Made by a program: the position numbers and the translations under genes. DNA of 7,238 bases, taken from positions 1 through 7,238 of the forward strand of contig WFRQ01000421.1 of NCBI GenBank assembly GCA_015486425.1, written 5' to 3'. Of the stretch, positions 5,797 through 7,238 are shown piece by piece. The stretch comes from Deltaproteobacteria bacterium (GTDB taxonomy: Bacteria > Desulfobacterota > Dissulfuribacteria > Dissulfuribacterales > QOAL01). Positions within the stretch are counted from its first letter, which is position 1. Each line of letters starts with the position of its first letter. The notes under the pieces are model-generated. The model made no database searches, was not told the origin of the DNA, and saw only the letters and a program-made list of their open reading frames with translations.

Positions 5797-6873
5797 ATGT
5801 CTGAACATGTAGCTGAAAAGCTGTCGTTTCTTGACCGGTATCTTACGCTCTGGATTTTTGCCGCAATGGCAATCGGGGTTGGAACAGGTTACCTTTTCCC
5901 TGGAGTTACCGATATTATCCACTCCTTTCAGGTGGGTACAACAAACATCCCCATTGCCATCGGCCTTATTCTCATGATGTATCCGCCCCTTGCAAAGGTT
6001 CGATACGAAGAACTTGGCGAGGTGTTCAAAAACGGCAAGATACTTGGCCTTTCACTGGTTCAGAACTGGATAGTTGGCCCCATACTCATGTTTGTGCTGG
6101 CTGTAACCCTGCTCCAGGGATACCACGAGTACATGGTGGGGCTCATAATGATAGGCCTTGCCCGCTGCATAGCCATGGTCATCGTATGGAACGAGCTTGC
6201 GCACGGTGATACCGAGTACTGCGCAGGGCTCGTTGCCTTCAACTCAATCTTCCAGGTCTTTTTCTACTCTGTTTACGCGTGGTTTTTCATTACATGGCTG
6301 CCCCCTGTGCTGGGGCTTGGCAAGGCCGTGGAGGTAAATGTCTCCATGGGGCAGATTGCCCACAGTGTTTTCATCTACTTAGGGATACCATTCATAGCGG
6401 GCATGATCTCGCGCTATGCCGGCCTCAGGATCAAGGGCAGGGAGTGGTACGAGAAAAAATTTATCCCTGCCATAAGCCCAATAACCCTTACCGCCCTGCT
6501 TTTTACCATACTGGTAATGTTCAGTCTCAAGGGAGAGTATATTGTCGAGCTTCCCCTTGATGTAATCCGAATTGCCATACCTCTTACCATCTACTTCCTG
6601 GTCATGTTTTTCATATCCTTCTATATGAGCGCAAAGGCAGGGGCTGATTACAAGCATACCGTTACCCTTTCTTTTACCGCGGCGTCAAACAATTTCGAGC
6701 TTGCAATAGCCGTAGCCGTGGCTGTTTTCGGTATTAACTCCGGCGCTGCGTTCGCAGCGGTTATAGGCCCGCTGGTAGAGGTGCCGGTTCTGATCGGGCT
6801 TGTAAACGTGGCATTGAGATTAAAGGGAAAATTCTTTCCGGAGGAGTCTGACACGGCCCCAGAGGCTGCATAA
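5797..6873 (+). CDS. acr3: Arsenite efflux carrier, ACR3 family
   Basis: Inner-membrane carrier that exports As(III) (and possibly antimonite) using the proton motive force. It has 358 residues and about ten membrane segments (roughly 17-36, 50-66, 82-107, 112-132, 142-168, 185-205, 226-246, 257-279, 289-312, 314-341), the normal ACR3 size and layout. The fourth segment carries GLARCIAMVIVWNELA (120-135) with Cys124, matching the essential cysteine of characterised Acr3 proteins. The ninth has SNNFELAIAV (298-307) with Glu301, matching the other essential residue. It starts with MSEHVAEKLSFLDRYLTLWIF, as usual for the family. It lies 329 bases after arsC with its own operator, so it may be transcribed separately from arsRC though in the same regulon. 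It is unrelated to the ArsB carrier family. Confidence 0.95.
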   Translation: MSEHVAEKLSFLDRYLTLWIFAAMAIGVGTGYLFPGVTDIIHSFQVGTTNIPIAIGLILMMYPPLAKVRYEELGEVFKNGKILGLSLVQNWIVGPILMFVLAVTLLQGYHEYMVGLIMIGLARCIAMVIVWNELAHGDTEYCAGLVAFNSIFQVFFYSVYAWFFITWLPPVLGLGKAVEVNVSMGQIAHSVFIYLGIPFIAGMISRYAGLRIKGREWYEKKFIPAISPITLTALLFTILVMFSLKGEYIVELPLDVIRIAIPLTIYFLVMFFISFYMSAKAGADYKHTVTLSFTAASNNFELAIAVAVAVFGINSGAAFAAVIGPLVEVPVLIGLVNVALRLKGKFFPEESDTAPEAA

Positions 6874-6924
6874 CAGGATGATGAAAAAATGCGTAACTTC
6901 TCAATAAATCGTGTAAAATCGTCT

Positions 6925-7046
6925 GTATCTGCTTACAGGGTGCTGCAGATACAAGGCGGAGGACGCGCAGGCGTAGTTCCTGTACTTCAAGCGTCCAATT
7001 CAATCGTCAGGCAACGCAGTAGATGCGGCACCCTGTGAGTAGGTAC
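6925..7046 (+). repeat. Structured palindromic element before the DUF318 permease; possible cis-acting RNA
   Basis: Arms 6925-6947 and 7024-7046 can form 23 consecutive pairs in + strand RNA: 19 Watson-Crick and four G-U (6928/7043, 6931/7040, 6934/7037, 6944/7027). A tandem G-A/A-G step (6948-6949 against 7022-7023) and three more pairs (6950-6952 with 7019-7021) continue the stem. Inside lie GGACGC (6961-6966) with GCGTCC (6991-6996) and, nested, CAGG (6968-6971) with CCTG (6979-6982). The left arm alone can instead form an 8-pair hairpin, GTATCTGC (6925-6932) with GCAGATAC (6945-6952), the same unit as at 4200-4227. The right arm ends five bases before the next start codon. A REP-like dispersed repeat is the simplest explanation; an RNA regulator is possible. 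Confidence 0.65.
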
Positions 7047-7051
7047 AAAAA

Positions 7052-7238
7052 ATGCTTAAGATTTTTACCATAATAGCAGACATTATTGTTTACCAGTGGC
7101 TTGGCATGGACCCCGAGACCCATCTTGCCGAGTCCCTGCACTTCTTTATTGAAGACACTACCAAGATATTTTTCCTGCTTGCCACAATCATCTTTGTCGT
7201 GGCAATCATCAGGAGCTTTTTTCCGCCGGAGCGTACCC
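7052..7238 (+). CDS. Permease of the DUF318/ArsP_1 family (N-terminal part, cut by window end)
   Basis: Sixty-two codons are visible, beginning MLKIFTIIADIIVYQWLGM. They include a charged FFIEDTTK stretch (32-39), a hydrophobic segment (about 40-54) and RSFFPPERT (54-62). Hydrophobic helix, the F(I/Y)xDTxKIF stretch and the RSxFPPE turn are how I recognise the predicted-permease family once called DUF318, now ArsP_1. One member, ArsP of Campylobacter, exports trivalent organoarsenicals. Many relatives are annotated only as permease (YraQ-like), so the symbol is withheld. The in-frame TAG at 7040-7042 excludes an earlier start. The only ribosome-binding site is a weak AGG (7041-7043) inside the right arm of the preceding palindrome. 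Its place after acr3 suggests a role in arsenic or organoarsenic export. Confidence 0.75.
   Translation, partial: MLKIFTIIADIIVYQWLGMDPETHLAESLHFFIEDTTKIFFLLATIIFVVAIIRSFFPPERT

Noticed and set aside
6874..6924. Terminator directly after acr3
   Set aside because: No GC-rich stem followed by a T-run is visible before the structured element at 6925.

Overview
The window reads as one continuous stretch of a Gram-negative (diderm) bacterial chromosome with genes on the + strand only. Coding regions look close to 50% GC, and the gaps between genes are clearly more AT-rich. The gene families would fit Desulfobacterota or Nitrospirota-like bacteria, but this is only an impression: there is no rRNA or other phylogenetic marker.

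Left block (1-4180): the 3' part of a ybhGFSR-type ABC exporter operon. The last 19 codons of an upstream gene, probably the HlyD/YbhG-type periplasmic adaptor, overlap the start of a 594-residue tandem-ATPase (YbhF type). Two ABC-2 permeases (YbhS and YbhR types) follow. The first two junctions are 4-base ATGA overlaps and the third gap is 27 bases, so this is one tightly coupled operon. The product would be an ATP-driven inner-membrane exporter linked by the adaptor to an outer-membrane channel.

Middle gap (4181-4640): no convincing gene. It holds a 28-base palindrome, ACGCAGATAAA direct repeats, a 102-base foldback with 29-base arms, and at its right end a near-perfect sigma-70 promoter that places transcription initiation almost on the arsR start codon.

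Right block (4641-7238): an arsenic-resistance cluster. It comprises arsR (As(III)-type repressor), arsC (thioredoxin-coupled arsenate reductase, ATGA overlap with arsR), acr3 (arsenite efflux carrier, own promoter region) and the start of a DUF318/ArsP_1-family permease cut by the window end. ArsC would reduce arsenate to arsenite and Acr3 would export it. ArsR would release its operators when arsenite is bound. A 19-base motif matching at 15 positions lies in both the arsR and acr3 promoter regions and is the likely shared operator.

The gene content is known. The less expected material is between the genes: three separate ~100-120 base imperfect palindromes (4324-4425, 5574-5676, 6925-7046). 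In the last one, every non-Watson-Crick position of a 23-pair stem is G-U in + strand RNA. It also offers a mutually exclusive short hairpin and holds the weak ribosome-binding site of the final permease. I saw no CRISPR array, tRNA, rRNA, transposase or defence system.
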